A stretch of 64,000 nt of DNA from assembly GCF_014201805.1 (NCBI RefSeq), contig NZ_JACHFK010000001.1:930001-994000 (forward strand), written 5' to 3'. The translations under genes were made by a program, and so were the position numbers. The stretch's first letter is position 1. Each line of letters starts with the position of its first letter. Source of the DNA: Deinococcus metalli. GTDB taxonomy: Bacteria; Deinococcota; Deinococci; Deinococcales; Deinococcaceae. Positions 29,902 through 43,822 of this stretch are shown here, piece after piece. The notes under the pieces were generated by a model. That model did not search any database and was not told where the DNA came from. It saw nothing but the letters and a program-made list of their open reading frames with translations.

Positions 29902-32900
29902 TCAGGAGCGCAGCTCCGCGCGCGCGGGGGCCGAAGGGGCGCCCGCGTCCTCCTCGTCCTCCAGCGGCGCGAACAGCCGGTCGAGGTCTGCGGCCGTGAG
30001 CTGCGTCGCGTCGCTCAGGCCTCCGTCCAGCACGGCGCGCGCCAGGTTCGCCTTGCGGCCCTGCAGGTCGAGGATGCGCTCCTCCACGCTGCCCGCCGCG
30101 ATCAGCTTGTACACGAAGACCGGCTTGTCCTGCCCGATGCGGTACGCGCGGTCCGTCGCCTGGTCCTCGGCGGCCGGGTTCCACCACGGGTCGTAGTGAA
30201 TGACGGTGTCGGCAGCGGTGAGGTTCAGGCCCACCCCACCGGCCTTGAGGGTGATCAGGAACACGTGCGTGCGCCCGGCCTGGAACGCGTCGATCTGCTC
30301 CTGGCGGTCCTGCGTCTGCCCGGTCAGCATGGAGTACGGGATGCCCTCGGCTTTGAGCCACGGCTCCAGGTGGCCCAGCAGCGTGGCGAAGGAGCTGAAG
30401 ATCAGCACGCGGCGGCCCTCCTCCAGCATCTGCGGCAGGTTGCCCTGCAGCCAGTCGAACTTCGCGTTGCCCTGCACGCCCGCCGCGGCGTCCAGCTTCA
30501 CCAGGCGCGGATCGGTCACGGCCTGGCGGAGCTTGAGCAGCGCGTCCAGGATGGCGATGGTGGACCGGGCCAGACCGCGGGCGCGCAGCTCCTCCTGCAC
30601 GCGGCCCTGCATGGTCACGCGCACGGTCTCGTACAGGTCGCGCTGGTCGCCGTCCAGCGTCACGCGCACGGGGATCTCGGTCTTGGGCGGCAGCTCGCGC
30701 GCCACGTCGCGCTTCTCGCGCCGCAGGATGAACGGCCGCACCCGAGCCGCCAGCGCCGTCCGCCGCGCGGGATCGCCGCGCTTCTCGATGGGCGTGCGGT
30801 ACAGCTCCCGGAAGGTCCGCTCGTCGTGCAGCAGGCCCGGCGCCAGGAAGTTGAACTGCGACCACAGCTCGCCCAGATGGTTTTCCAGCGGCGTGCCCGT
30901 CAGCGCCAGGCGGTAGCGGGCGTCCAGCGCGCCGGCCGCCTTCGCCGCGGCGGTCTTGCTGTTCTTGATGTTCTGCGCCTCGTCCAGGATCACCAGGTGG
31001 TACGCGAACGCCGCCAGATCTTCCAGATCGCGCGGCAGCAGCGGATACGTCGTCAGGATCAGGTCGTGCTGCGGAATCCGCTCGAAGCTCGCGCGGCGGT
31101 CCTTGCCGTGCAGCGTCAGCACCCGCAGCGACGGCGCGAACTTCGCCGCCTCGGACTGCCAGTTCCCGATCACGGAGGTCGGCGCGACCACCAGACTGGG
31201 CCGGTCGGCGCGGCCGGACTCCTGCTCCAGCAGCAGGTGCGCGAGCGTCTGGACCGTCTTGCCCAGCCCCATGTCGTCGGCCAGGATGCCGCCCATGTCG
31301 TACTGGCGCAGGAACTGCAGCCACGCGAGGCCCTGGAGCTGGTACGGGCGCAGATCGGCGTTCAGGCCCTGCGGGGGCCGCACCGGGTCGATGCCGCCGA
31401 AGTCGCGCAGACGGCGGCCGAGGTCGAGCAGGCGCTCGGCGCCCAGCCAGCGGGCCTGCACGGCGCCCTCCAGTTCGGCAAGGCGGGCGGCGTCGAGCAG
31501 CGGGAGCTTCAGCGGGCCGGGCGGCAGGTCGCGCAGATTGAGTTCAACCAGCACGCTCAGGATGGCGCGGATGCGCCCGGCGGGCAAAGCGACGCGGCGG
31601 CCATCTGCCAGGGTGGCGGTGATGGTCTCGTCGTCGGAGAGATCCTGCAGCGCCTCGGGCGTGAACAGTTCCGGCTGCCGGGCGATCAGGTCGGCCAGCA
31701 CGGGGATCAGGCTGACCTGCTGGCCGTCCACCACGATGCCCAGGTCGAGGGTGAACCACCCGCCGGCGCTGTCGTCGGCGTGCCCATACCAGTCGGTGAT
31801 CTGCGCGAAGTTCAGCGGGAAGTCCGGGTGGAGCAGGACCGTGAAGCCCTGGGCTTCCAGCGCGTGGCGGCCCTCGCGCATGAAGTCGGCCCACGCGTCG
31901 TCGCCGTCCAGACTCAGCAGGTCGCCGAGGTCTCCGGGCAGCGTGAAGTCGCCCTGGTACAGGTCTTCCAGGCGCTGGAAGCCGGCGAGGTGCAGGTCGC
32001 GGCTGGCGTCGCGTTCCTGCTGGGGCCGGCGGGTCACGCGCGTCAGGACCCCGTCGCGGTACAGGGTGGGGCCGCTGCTGGCGGCGCCGTCGGGAACGGC
32101 CAGACCGCCGTAGGCGTGCCGGAGTTCGGCCGCCGGGAACACCCGCGTCTCGGGTCGGCGGGCCCAGCCGTCGCGGACATACACGGTGGCGGTGCGGCCC
32201 ATCAGGTGCAGCTGAGGGGTGTACGGCAGGTCCTCTTCACGCACCTGCACGGTCTGCGGGATGGGCAGGTTCAGGCCGGACGCAGTGATCGCGTGGGCCA
32301 GCGCTGTGGCCTGGGCCGGCGCCAGGCTGGGGCCGGACAGGAAGCGGGCGACCTGATCCGGGCTGGCGTTCACGCCCAGGCGGCTGAGTTCCGCGATGTC
32401 CGGCTGCACCGCCCACGGGGGCGTGACCGGCAGCACGACCGCGCCCGGCACGTGCGGGGCGATCAGGGTCGGCGTCTGGGCGCCGCGGGCGTCGCTGGCC
32501 CACGCGAGTTCACCGGCAAGCTCCGGACCGCGCCGCAGCGGCTGGTCCGCGCGTTCCCAGCACAGCCGGCCGGAACCGAGCAGCGAGTCGATCAGCAGGT
32601 CGCCGGCGGGGTGGTCCGTCAGGGCGTACAGTTCCTCGCCGTAGCGGCCGGGCTCATGGGCGGGCGCGGTGGCCATCTCCAGCAGCCGCAGGATACGGTC
32701 GTCGCGGCGCACGAAGCCGGGCGCGGTCGAGAGCGTCCTGGGCACGCTATAGCGCTCAGCGCCGCGCAGGTCGGGCAGGTCGCCGCGCACCGGCACCCGC
32801 ATGACCTGGATGGCGACCCGCCGCGAACCGCCACCGCTGGCGGGGGGCAGCAGGCGCAGCAGGTAGCGCAACTCGAACTGCCGGCCGCGCGTCTGGCCCG

Positions 32901-33276
32901 GCTGCTCTTGGAAGGACGCCAGCCACTGCTGGGTACGCGCGTCGAGCGCTTCCTCGGTGGCGCGCGGGACGGGCGCGGCGGGAATCGCCGCGGGGCGGGG
33001 CGTGGGCGGCGGATCGGTAGCGAGCACCAGGGCCGCCACGTGCCGGCAGCGGTAGCGGCCGCAGGTGCACGACGACGCCCGCAGCTGCGGGTCGGGCGGC
33101 GGAGTCAGCTCCACGCTGGCGTGGTACGTGGTGCCGGCGTCCTGCACGTCGCCGGTGGCGCGCCAGCCGGCGTCTGTCCACTCGCGCGACACGTTCTGCA
33201 CCGCGCCTTCCCGCAGCGCGAGGCCCTGGGCGGCCGTATCCAGGCCGAACCCGGGCGGCAACCGGCTGAGCTTCAC
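29902..33276 (-). CDS. SNF2-family helicase with SWIM zinc finger
   Basis: The 1,124-residue protein is a bacterial SNF2/RapA-like ATPase. A SWIM zinc motif (Cys70-x-Cys72...Cys77-x-His79) is N-terminal. A long bacterial SNF2-associated region follows. The C-terminal helicase core has Asp-Asp-Met-Gly-Leu-Gly-Lys-Thr near residue 670, Asp-Glu-Ala-Gln near 763, and the second lobe with Gly-Gly-Val-Gly-Leu-Asn-Leu and Arg-Ala-Tyr-Arg-Ile-Gly-Gln. Such proteins translocate on DNA and are thought to remodel protein-DNA complexes; the specific role here is unknown. GTG start at 33276. The trp operon promoter lies just after its stop codon. Confidence 0.93.
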   Translation of the reverse strand: MKLSRLPPGFGLDTAAQGLALREGAVQNVSREWTDAGWRATGDVQDAGTTYHASVELTPPPDPQLRASSCTCGRYRCRHVAALVLATDPPPTPRPAAIPAAPVPRATEEALDARTQQWLASFQEQPGQTRGRQFELRYLLRLLPPASGGGSRRVAIQVMRVPVRGDLPDLRGAERYSVPRTLSTAPGFVRRDDRILRLLEMATAPAHEPGRYGEELYALTDHPAGDLLIDSLLGSGRLCWERADQPLRRGPELAGELAWASDARGAQTPTLIAPHVPGAVVLPVTPPWAVQPDIAELSRLGVNASPDQVARFLSGPSLAPAQATALAHAITASGLNLPIPQTVQVREEDLPYTPQLHLMGRTATVYVRDGWARRPETRVFPAAELRHAYGGLAVPDGAASSGPTLYRDGVLTRVTRRPQQERDASRDLHLAGFQRLEDLYQGDFTLPGDLGDLLSLDGDDAWADFMREGRHALEAQGFTVLLHPDFPLNFAQITDWYGHADDSAGGWFTLDLGIVVDGQQVSLIPVLADLIARQPELFTPEALQDLSDDETITATLADGRRVALPAGRIRAILSVLVELNLRDLPPGPLKLPLLDAARLAELEGAVQARWLGAERLLDLGRRLRDFGGIDPVRPPQGLNADLRPYQLQGLAWLQFLRQYDMGGILADDMGLGKTVQTLAHLLLEQESGRADRPSLVVAPTSVIGNWQSEAAKFAPSLRVLTLHGKDRRASFERIPQHDLILTTYPLLPRDLEDLAAFAYHLVILDEAQNIKNSKTAAAKAAGALDARYRLALTGTPLENHLGELWSQFNFLAPGLLHDERTFRELYRTPIEKRGDPARRTALAARVRPFILRREKRDVARELPPKTEIPVRVTLDGDQRDLYETVRVTMQGRVQEELRARGLARSTIAILDALLKLRQAVTDPRLVKLDAAAGVQGNAKFDWLQGNLPQMLEEGRRVLIFSSFATLLGHLEPWLKAEGIPYSMLTGQTQDRQEQIDAFQAGRTHVFLITLKAGGVGLNLTAADTVIHYDPWWNPAAEDQATDRAYRIGQDKPVFVYKLIAAGSVEERILDLQGRKANLARAVLDGGLSDATQLTAADLDRLFAPLEDEEDAGAPSAPARAELRS

Positions 33277-33404
33277 GGCTGCCCCGCCGGGCTGGCGGTC
33301 AGGGGCTCGTCAACAAACACGCCCCCGAGTCTAGCGCGCGTGGGGTGACGAATGTCTGACCTTCCCGGCACTTGCCCCGGCGGTGGTCCCGTCCGCGAAT
33401 GACA

Positions 33405-33430
33405 GCGGGGACGTCACGTGGCGTCCCCGC
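33405..33430. terminator. Hairpin downstream of the PQQ-type dehydrogenase gene
   Basis: A 9-bp perfect stem GCGGGGACG/CGTCCCCGC (33405-33413, 33422-33430) with an 8-nt loop; no T-tract on the minus strand, so terminator strength is unclear. Confidence 0.45.
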
Positions 33431-33448
33431 AGGTCCAGGCGTCCCCGG

Positions 33449-34558
33449 TCAGGACGACGACTGGATGCGCCAGACCTTCCCGTTGCCGTCGTCCGTGAGC
33501 AGCAGCGCGCCATCCGGAGCGACCACGAGGTCCACAGGCCGGCCGAGCGTCTTCTGGCCCGACAGGAACCCGGTCAGGAAGTCCGCGACCTTGCCCGTCT
33601 GTGGATCGACCGTGACGACCTTGTAGCCGCTCTTGGCGCTGCGGTTCCAGCTGCCGTGCAGCGCGACGAACAGCTGCCCCTTGTAGGTGGCGGGGAAGCT
33701 CGCACCGGTGTACGCGGCCAGGCCCAGCGGCGCGGAGTGCGCGGTGGTCAGCGCGAAGGCGGGGGTGGCGCCGGTGCAGGTGGCGGCGGTCTTCTTGCCG
33801 AAGTCCTTGTCCCACACCTGGGCCTCGCCGGACTTGGTGGTGTAGCAGTACGGCCAGCCGTAGAAGCCGCCGGCCTTGACCTTGTAGAAGCCCTCGGGCG
33901 GCAGGTCGTCGCCCAGCTGGTCGCGGCCGTTGTTGGTGGCGTAGAGCGTGTCGCCCACCCACTCGATGCCGACCGGGTTGCGCAGGCCGGTGGCGTAGGG
34001 CTTGCCGTTCTTGCCGTCTGCGTCGTAGACCCAGATGGCGGCGCGCTTGGTGTCGGTCTCCTCGCACACGTTGCAGGAGCTGCCGGCCGCCACGTACATC
34101 TTGCCGTCCGGGCCGAACTCCACGGTGCGGGTGGAGTGGCCGCCGCCGCTGGGCAGCGTGAGCAGCGTCTCGGGCTGGCCGCTGGCCTTGGTGTCGCCGG
34201 GCTTGTAGGCGTAGCGCACGACCTTATCGGTCTCGGCCACGTACAGGTAGCCGCCGTGGATGGCCAGGCCGTGTGGCTGGTTCAGGCCAGTGGCGTACAC
34301 CTGCTTGCTGTCGGCCTTGCCGTCCTTATTCGCGTCCGGGAGGACATACACGGTGCCGGCGCCCATGTCGCTCAGCAGCACGTCGCCGGTGCTGGCGACC
34401 ACCATGAAGCGCGGCTGCTTGAAGCCGGTGGCGTATTCCATGACCTTGAAGCCGTCGGGCGTCTTGAGGGCCGGCGAGGTCTGGGCGGCGGCGGGCGTGG
34501 GCACGGCACACGACACGGTCAGGAGGGCCAGAGTCAGGGGCCGCAGCATGGAGGGCAT
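33449..34558 (-). CDS. Secreted PQQ-dependent sugar dehydrogenase-like protein
   Basis: The 369-residue product has a signal peptide (cleavage near Ala-Ala-Ala-Gln at 23-26) and a six-bladed beta-propeller of the glucose/sorbosone dehydrogenase family. Features include Gln-Pro-His-Gly-Leu-Ala near residue 94, Gly-Leu-Arg-Asn-Pro-Val-Gly-Ile near 191, the Asn-Asn-Gly-Arg-Asp segment, and Ala-Leu-His-Gly-Ser-Trp-Asn-Arg near 300. PQQ and calcium are the usual cofactors; no PQQ synthesis genes are nearby, so the cofactor would come from outside. A Cys-x-x-Cys pair near residue 162 may form a disulfide. ATG at 34558; a second Met three codons on is an alternative. Confidence 0.85.
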   Translation of the reverse strand: MPSMLRPLTLALLTVSCAVPTPAAAQTSPALKTPDGFKVMEYATGFKQPRFMVVASTGDVLLSDMGAGTVYVLPDANKDGKADSKQVYATGLNQPHGLAIHGGYLYVAETDKVVRYAYKPGDTKASGQPETLLTLPSGGGHSTRTVEFGPDGKMYVAAGSSCNVCEETDTKRAAIWVYDADGKNGKPYATGLRNPVGIEWVGDTLYATNNGRDQLGDDLPPEGFYKVKAGGFYGWPYCYTTKSGEAQVWDKDFGKKTAATCTGATPAFALTTAHSAPLGLAAYTGASFPATYKGQLFVALHGSWNRSAKSGYKVVTVDPQTGKVADFLTGFLSGQKTLGRPVDLVVAPDGALLLTDDGNGKVWRIQSSS

Positions 34559-34640
34559 GCGCTCAGTCGAGCATTTGCGTGTGAGAGGGCACCGGGGCGC
34601 GCATGAAGGTGCCCCGGCCGTCGGTGACCCGGCGCCCTCT

Positions 34641-34937
34641 TCAGCCCTCGTACTGGCTGAGCACCTGTTCCGTCCGGGCCGTCTTGACGCGGTTGACGAG
34701 CCGTTCGTACTCGTGCCGGTCGCGCAGCGACTTGCTGAGGGTCAGGGTGCTGGCGGTCAGGAACAGCGTGCCCATCAGCAGGTAGCCGCGCATCCAGGCG
34801 TCGACGGGCAGGTACCAGATCCCGACCAGCATCGCGGCCATGCTGATCAGGAACGCGAGCCAGATGAAGCCGAGCCACGCGGGCGAGTCTCCGATCAGGT
34901 CCGGAGCGGTGTAGGGCGACGGCGTGCGCTGCGTCAT
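34641..34937 (-). CDS. YiaA/YiaB-like inner membrane protein
   Basis: The 98-residue product has two membrane helices (about residues 21-42 and 50-68) with Trp-Leu-Gly-Phe-Ile-Trp and Gly-Ile-Trp-Tyr-Leu-Pro between them, matching the YiaA/YiaB two-helix family, and a charged C-terminal tail. GGAGG precedes the ATG at 34937. Function of the family is not known; it lies alone between the PQQ-type gene and aroA. Confidence 0.8.
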   Translation of the reverse strand: MTQRTPSPYTAPDLIGDSPAWLGFIWLAFLISMAAMLVGIWYLPVDAWMRGYLLMGTLFLTASTLTLSKSLRDRHEYERLVNRVKTARTEQVLSQYEG

Positions 34938-35160
34938 GGCCGACCTCCAGGGTGAATGGGGCGGGCGCCCCGGCGAAACGGTGCACCGAGTGTAAGTGGT
35001 GACGAATGTCCCGCCCTGCGGTCCGGACGGAGTCAAGGAAGCGCGGAATCCTGCGGCCCAGTCGGGCCTCCGCCGCAACCGGTGACCATGACCCCAGGGC
35101 CACCTGCGGCCATCCGACCCGGACGGGACGTGACCCGTGGCGTGGAGGCTCCCGCCGCTT
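34938..35160. other. Intergenic region before aroA end
   Basis: About 220 nt with no recognisable gene, repeat or terminator; no open frame here has a plausible composition. Confidence 0.4.
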
Positions 35161-36486
<1,326 letters not shown>

Positions 36487-36492
36487 GCAGCG

Positions 36493-36498
36493 AGGCTA
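36493..36498 (-). promoter_or_regulatory. -10 box of leaderless type
   Basis: TAGCCT on the minus strand, 6 nt before the aroA ATG at 36486. Confidence 0.5.
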
Positions 36499-36562
36499 GC
36501 GTGTGCGCCGTCCCCCGGCCCGGCGCTGTCTTGCCCACGCCGGGGCCACGTGCCGGGTGGTC

Positions 36563-36568
36563 TACAGT
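36563..36568 (+). promoter_or_regulatory. -10 box of leaderless type
   Basis: TACAGT, 5 nt before the ATG at 36574. Confidence 0.45.
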
Positions 36569-36573
36569 GGGCC

Positions 36574-36981
36574 ATGCGCGACTTCGCTCCCGGCCAGCGC
36601 TGGACGTACGCCACCCGCCCCGGCGAGGAGTCGTCCACGATCCTGATCCTGGCGACCGAGCCCGGCGACGACGGCGGCATCGTGCACATCCGGGTGGAGG
36701 GCCTGCACCTGCACACCCCGCACGGCGAGCAGGGCGAACTGGCCCACTCTCCCATCTCGGACGCCGCCCTGCGGCACTCCGTCACGGCGCTGGTCGAGGA
36801 GAACGCGGCCCTGCCGGACGATCACGCCGGCCTGCGGCACTGGGCGGACGCGTATAGCCGCGGCGAGGCGGGCTACTTCACGCTGAGCGTGGCGGAGATC
36901 GTCGCGGCCATCGAGGAGGTGGTGGGCGGCGCCGCCGGAAGTGACGCGCCGCCCCTGTTCCGCAAGGCAAACCCGAAGTAG
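36574..36981 (+). CDS. Small cytosolic protein of unknown function
   Basis: The 135-residue product has a beta-rich first half (Tyr-Ala-Thr-Arg-Pro-Gly-Glu-Glu-Ser-Ser-Thr, then Ile-Val-His-Ile-Arg-Val) and a helical acidic second half with Trp-Ala-Asp-Ala-Tyr. No signal peptide. No family is recognised. The ATG at 36574 follows TACAGT by 5 nt; a longer frame upstream is rejected. It converges on the FTR1 gene with a 12-bp gap. Confidence 0.6.
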   Translation: MRDFAPGQRWTYATRPGEESSTILILATEPGDDGGIVHIRVEGLHLHTPHGEQGELAHSPISDAALRHSVTALVEENAALPDDHAGLRHWADAYSRGEAGYFTLSVAEIVAAIEEVVGGAAGSDAPPLFRKANPK

Positions 36982-36993
36982 GGCCCCCGCGGC

Positions 36994-39291
<2,298 letters not shown>

Positions 39292-39292
39292 G

Positions 39293-40315
39293 TCAGTCGA
39301 TCCTCACGCCGAGCAGCGCGGCGGCCTGGGTCAGCCGGCCAGTGATGACGGTGGCGCGGTTCTGCGCCTCGCGTTGCAGCGCCTCGGCCTGTTCGGGCGT
39401 GTAGCGGCGGGTGCGCTCGCGGGCCACCAGCCGGTCCACGTACTGCGCCAGGTCGTCCAGGCCGGTGCGGATCTGCGTATCCAGGGGGGCGCTGCGTGCC
39501 CGCACGTCCGCGCTCAGGCCGCGGTACATCGCCTGCCACGACGCGATGTTGCCGGTCAGGTCGGCCATGCGCGAGATCACCACGAAGTCCTTGCGGGTGC
39601 TGCGCTGCCCCAGCACGAAGGGGCTGGACTTCCAGTCCTCAAAGAACACCGGGCCGACCGTGGGCACGTTGCCCACCAGCGCGCCGAAGACGTCCTCGCG
39701 GCTGGGCGTCCACGCCCGCGCGGCCTGCTGGAGCTTCCGGCCCTGCGCGTGCAGTTCGGCGGCGGCAGCCTTCAGGACGTTGGCGTCGGGCATCGCCTCG
39801 CCGAAGTCCACACGGCCGTTGCCGTTCAGGTCGGCCGGCACGCCGCTGGAGTAGGCCTTCACGGTGTTCCACAGTGTTCCCTCGGTCACGCCGAAGAGGT
39901 TGCCGGGCCTGGGCAGCACCTTGCCGCTGGGCAGCGTCAGGTCGAAGGGCACAACGTCCTCGCCGCCCTCAGCGCCGCTGGTCCCGGCGTCCAGGATCAC
40001 GTCGAAGGTGCTCAGCACCCCGACGCCGGCCACGATGCCCTCGATGTCCTCGTAGGCCGGGCTGGCCTTTTCCCAGCCGGCGCGGGCGGCCTGCACCGCC
40101 GCGCGGGCCTGCGCGTCGCGCGCCAGGGCGCGGTAGTCGAACTTGGCCTGGCGCGCGAGGTCGTAGTAGCGGTCGGCGGCGGTCGTCAGGGCCTGCGTGC
40201 CGCTGAGCTGGGTGGTGAGCTTGGCGTCCAGGTACGCCCTCACGCCGCTGAGGTCGGCGGCGCCGGCGGCAGAGCAGGTCATCAGGACAGCCGAGCAGAG
40301 CAGAGCGGATCGCAT
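39293..40315 (-). CDS. Secreted imelysin-like protein with EF-hand
   Basis: The 340-residue product has a signal peptide (Ala-Ala-Gly-Ala-Ala near residue 20) and an Ala-rich helical body resembling imelysin/EfeO-type proteins, which capture iron for FTR1/EfeU permeases. The His-x-x-Glu motif of many imelysins is not clear. At 162-173 it carries a canonical EF-hand loop, Asp-x-Asn-x-Asn-Gly-Arg-Val-Asp-x-x-Glu, a calcium site not expected in this family. It is directly upstream of and coupled to the FTR1 gene. Upstream sequence is AT-rich with TTGACT as a possible -35. Confidence 0.65.
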   Translation of the reverse strand: MRSALLCSAVLMTCSAAGAADLSGVRAYLDAKLTTQLSGTQALTTAADRYYDLARQAKFDYRALARDAQARAAVQAARAGWEKASPAYEDIEGIVAGVGVLSTFDVILDAGTSGAEGGEDVVPFDLTLPSGKVLPRPGNLFGVTEGTLWNTVKAYSSGVPADLNGNGRVDFGEAMPDANVLKAAAAELHAQGRKLQQAARAWTPSREDVFGALVGNVPTVGPVFFEDWKSSPFVLGQRSTRKDFVVISRMADLTGNIASWQAMYRGLSADVRARSAPLDTQIRTGLDDLAQYVDRLVARERTRRYTPEQAEALQREAQNRATVITGRLTQAAALLGVRID

Positions 40316-40402
40316 ACCCCGATCCTGGACTAATCCGAGCTGTTAAGTCAAGATTCGGGCTCCGGGTTGTCCACCTTGCCGGGGGCCGTTCCCAACGACG
40401 GC

Positions 40403-40426
40403 GCCCCCGCCACATCGGACGGGGGC
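40403..40426. terminator. Hairpin between catalase and imelysin-like gene
   Basis: GCCCCCG (40403-40409) pairs with CGGGGGC (40420-40426) with a 10-nt loop; no T-tract on the minus strand. Confidence 0.35.
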
Positions 40427-40455
40427 ACCACGGGACCGGTGGTCTGGGGTGTGGT

Positions 40456-42060
40456 TCAGTCGTCGCTGCCAACCGGCTGCGGCTGGGCCGACAGGCGGCC
40501 GCCCGCGGCGTAGGTGTGCGTTTCAGACAGGATAGTCCTGATGCTGGGGGCAGGATCGGCCTTCATCTGCTCGATCTGCTCGCGCACACCGCGGCCCAGC
40601 GCCGGGTCGATCTTGTCGAGGTGACCCAGGTAGCGCTCCTGCACGAACGCCGGGGTGCCGCCCAGGTTGCGGGCGAAGTTGCCGTGCGTGCGCGCCTGCT
40701 CGTCCGGGCTCATCAGGCGGTACAGCGCGCCGGGCTGCGCGTAGTAGTCCTCATCGGTCTGCGGCCAGCCGTAGCGGTCGGCGTTGCCGTCGATCCGGAT
40801 GGGCGGCTCCTGCACGGCGTCGCCGGACGCGACCGGCCCGCCGAAGGAGTTGGGCTCGTACACCGGGGCGTCACCATAATTGCCGTCGAAGCGCGTCTGG
40901 CCGTCGCGGTTGTAGGTGTTGACGGGCGACGCGGCGCGGTTCACCGGCAGGGCGGCGTAGTTGATGCCGATGCGGTAGCGGTGCGCGTCCGCGTAGCTCA
41001 TCAGGCGGCCCTGGAGCATCTTGTCGGGGCTGGCGCCGAAGCCGCGCGGCATGTTCGACGGCTCGAAGGCGGCCTGCTCGATCTCCGCGAAGTAGTTGCG
41101 CGGATTTTCGTTCAGCTCGAACTCCCCGATTTCCATCAGCGGGTAGTCGGCGTGCGGCCACACCTTGGTCAGGTCGAAGGGGTTGATGTGGTAGGTCTCG
41201 GCCTCGGCCTCCGGCATGACCTGGATGCTGACGCGCCACTTGGGGTACTCGCCACGCTCGATGGCGTCGTGCAGGTCCTGGAACGCGTAGTCGGGGTTTA
41301 TCCCGGCGATCTCGGTGGCTTCCTCCTCGGTGAGGTTCTGCACGCCCTGCTGGGTGTGGAAGTGCCACTTCACGTAGAAGCGCTGGCCCTGGGCGTTCCA
41401 CAGGCTGTAGGTGTGGCTGCCGTAGCCGTTCATGAAGCGGTAGCTGCGCGGAATGCCGCGGTCTCCGAAGATGTAGAGCGTCTGGTGCACCGTCTCGGGG
41501 CGCAGGCCCCAGAAGTCGAACATCATGGTCGCGCTGCGGCGTCCGGTGGCGGGGTGGCGCTTCTGGCTGTGGATGAAGTCCTGGAACTTCACGGGGTCGC
41601 GCACGAAAAACACCGGGGTGTTGTTGCCGACCAGGTCCCAGTTGCCGTCCTCGGTGTAGACCTTCAGCGCGAAGCCGCGTGGATCGCGCACGGTGTCGGC
41701 GTAGCCCTTCTCGCCGGCCACCGTGGAGAAGCGCGCCAGCATGCGGCACTCGGTCCCGGCCTGCTGGAACAGCTTGGCGACGGTCAGTTCCGGAATGGCG
41801 CGCGTGACCCGGAAGGTTCCGAACGCGCCGCTGCCCTTGGCGTGCACCACGCGCTCCGGCACGCGCTCGCGGTTGAAGTGCGCCATGCGCTCGAGCAGGT
41901 GGTGGTCCTGCAGCAGCACCGGCCCACGCGCGCCGGCCGTCAGGGAATTCTCGTTGCTGGCGACCGCGTCGCCCTGCGCGTTGGTGAGGGCAGCGCCGGC
42001 CGGCTTCGGGGCCTGCATGTCGGTGGGCTCGCTGGGTTTGAAGCTCTTGTCGTCGCTCAT
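40456..42060 (-). CDS. katA: Catalase (monofunctional haem type)
   Basis: Disproportionates hydrogen peroxide. The 534-residue product is a clade 3-like small-subunit catalase. The distal His is His73 (Val-Val-His-Ala-Lys-Gly-Ser-Gly-Ala-Phe-Gly), the proximal haem ligand Tyr356 is in Arg-Leu-Met-Ser-Tyr-Ala-Asp-Ala-His, and Phe-Phe-Val-Arg-Asp and Trp-His-Phe-His-Thr are present. AGGAG precedes the ATG at 42060. A partly symmetric element (42120-42142) lies in the promoter region with TACAAT nearby. Its position next to iron-uptake genes fits coordinated iron and peroxide handling. Confidence 0.95.
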   Translation of the reverse strand: MSDDKSFKPSEPTDMQAPKPAGAALTNAQGDAVASNENSLTAGARGPVLLQDHHLLERMAHFNRERVPERVVHAKGSGAFGTFRVTRAIPELTVAKLFQQAGTECRMLARFSTVAGEKGYADTVRDPRGFALKVYTEDGNWDLVGNNTPVFFVRDPVKFQDFIHSQKRHPATGRRSATMMFDFWGLRPETVHQTLYIFGDRGIPRSYRFMNGYGSHTYSLWNAQGQRFYVKWHFHTQQGVQNLTEEEATEIAGINPDYAFQDLHDAIERGEYPKWRVSIQVMPEAEAETYHINPFDLTKVWPHADYPLMEIGEFELNENPRNYFAEIEQAAFEPSNMPRGFGASPDKMLQGRLMSYADAHRYRIGINYAALPVNRAASPVNTYNRDGQTRFDGNYGDAPVYEPNSFGGPVASGDAVQEPPIRIDGNADRYGWPQTDEDYYAQPGALYRLMSPDEQARTHGNFARNLGGTPAFVQERYLGHLDKIDPALGRGVREQIEQMKADPAPSIRTILSETHTYAAGGRLSAQPQPVGSDD

Positions 42061-42119
42061 GGCTACTCCTGGCACGTGGGGGAACGGGGGCGATCCGGGG
42101 CGGACTGACCCGACCGTCA

Positions 42120-42142
42120 TTGTAAACAGGAATGGTTCTCAA
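42120..42142. promoter_or_regulatory. Candidate operator/promoter of the catalase gene
   Basis: TTGTAAAC (42120-42127) and GTTCTCAA (42135-42142) form an imperfect palindrome with a 7-nt spacer (6 of 8 positions pair). TACAAT on the minus strand overlaps it. Confidence 0.35.
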
Positions 42143-42170
42143 CAGCATGAATCGGAACTGAGGGAACCCC

Positions 42171-42536
42171 TCAGCGGTTCAGGATCACCTCGCGCCCACC
42201 CTCGAACACCAGGTGCACGCCCACCTGCCCGCCGTCCACCCGCACCTCGCAGGACGTGACGCCGCGCGGAAGCGGTCCGGCCTTCACGCTGCCGCATCCG
42301 ACCGAGTACGACGCGTTCGGGGAGGGCTTGCCCGCCACCACAGCGTCGCGGACACTGCGGGCGTAGTCGCTTGCACCCCGGCCCTGCCACGCCAGCGCGG
42401 CAACCATCATGCCGATCCCAGTCACGAAGGCCAGCAGGATCAGCCAGAAGGTGCGGGCCGTGCGCCGCCGCAGCTCCGGCGTCACCTCGCGCTGGGGCAG
42501 GGTCTTGAGTGGGTTTCCGGGAGGACGGCTGGACAT
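42171..42536 (-). CDS. Small single-pass membrane protein
   Basis: The 121-residue product has a charged cytoplasmic N-terminus, one membrane helix (about residues 29-50, Trp-Leu-Ile-Leu-Leu-Ala-Phe) and a C-terminal exterior domain with two Cys (Val-Gly-Cys-Gly-Ser and Thr-Ser-Cys-Glu-Val) that could pair. No family recognised. The ATG at 42536 follows TACGCT by 7 nt. It diverges from the carboxynorspermidine dehydrogenase gene. Confidence 0.6.
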   Translation of the reverse strand: MSSRPPGNPLKTLPQREVTPELRRRTARTFWLILLAFVTGIGMMVAALAWQGRGASDYARSVRDAVVAGKPSPNASYSVGCGSVKAGPLPRGVTSCEVRVDGGQVGVHLVFEGGREVILNR

Positions 42537-42543
42537 CCCTCCG

Positions 42544-42549
42544 AGCGTA
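42544..42549 (-). promoter_or_regulatory. -10 box of leaderless type
   Basis: TACGCT on the minus strand, 7 nt before the ATG at 42536. Confidence 0.45.
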
Positions 42550-42578
42550 GCGTGACCGGGAGCGGACGGATGCCGGGT

Positions 42579-42584
42579 TAGACT
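42579..42584 (+). promoter_or_regulatory. -10 box of leaderless type
   Basis: TAGACT, 7 nt before the ATG at 42592; 29 bp separate it from the divergent -10 box. Confidence 0.5.
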
Positions 42585-42591
42585 GCCGCTC

Positions 42592-43809
<1,218 letters not shown>

Positions 43810-43822
43810 GCGGACGCGGACC

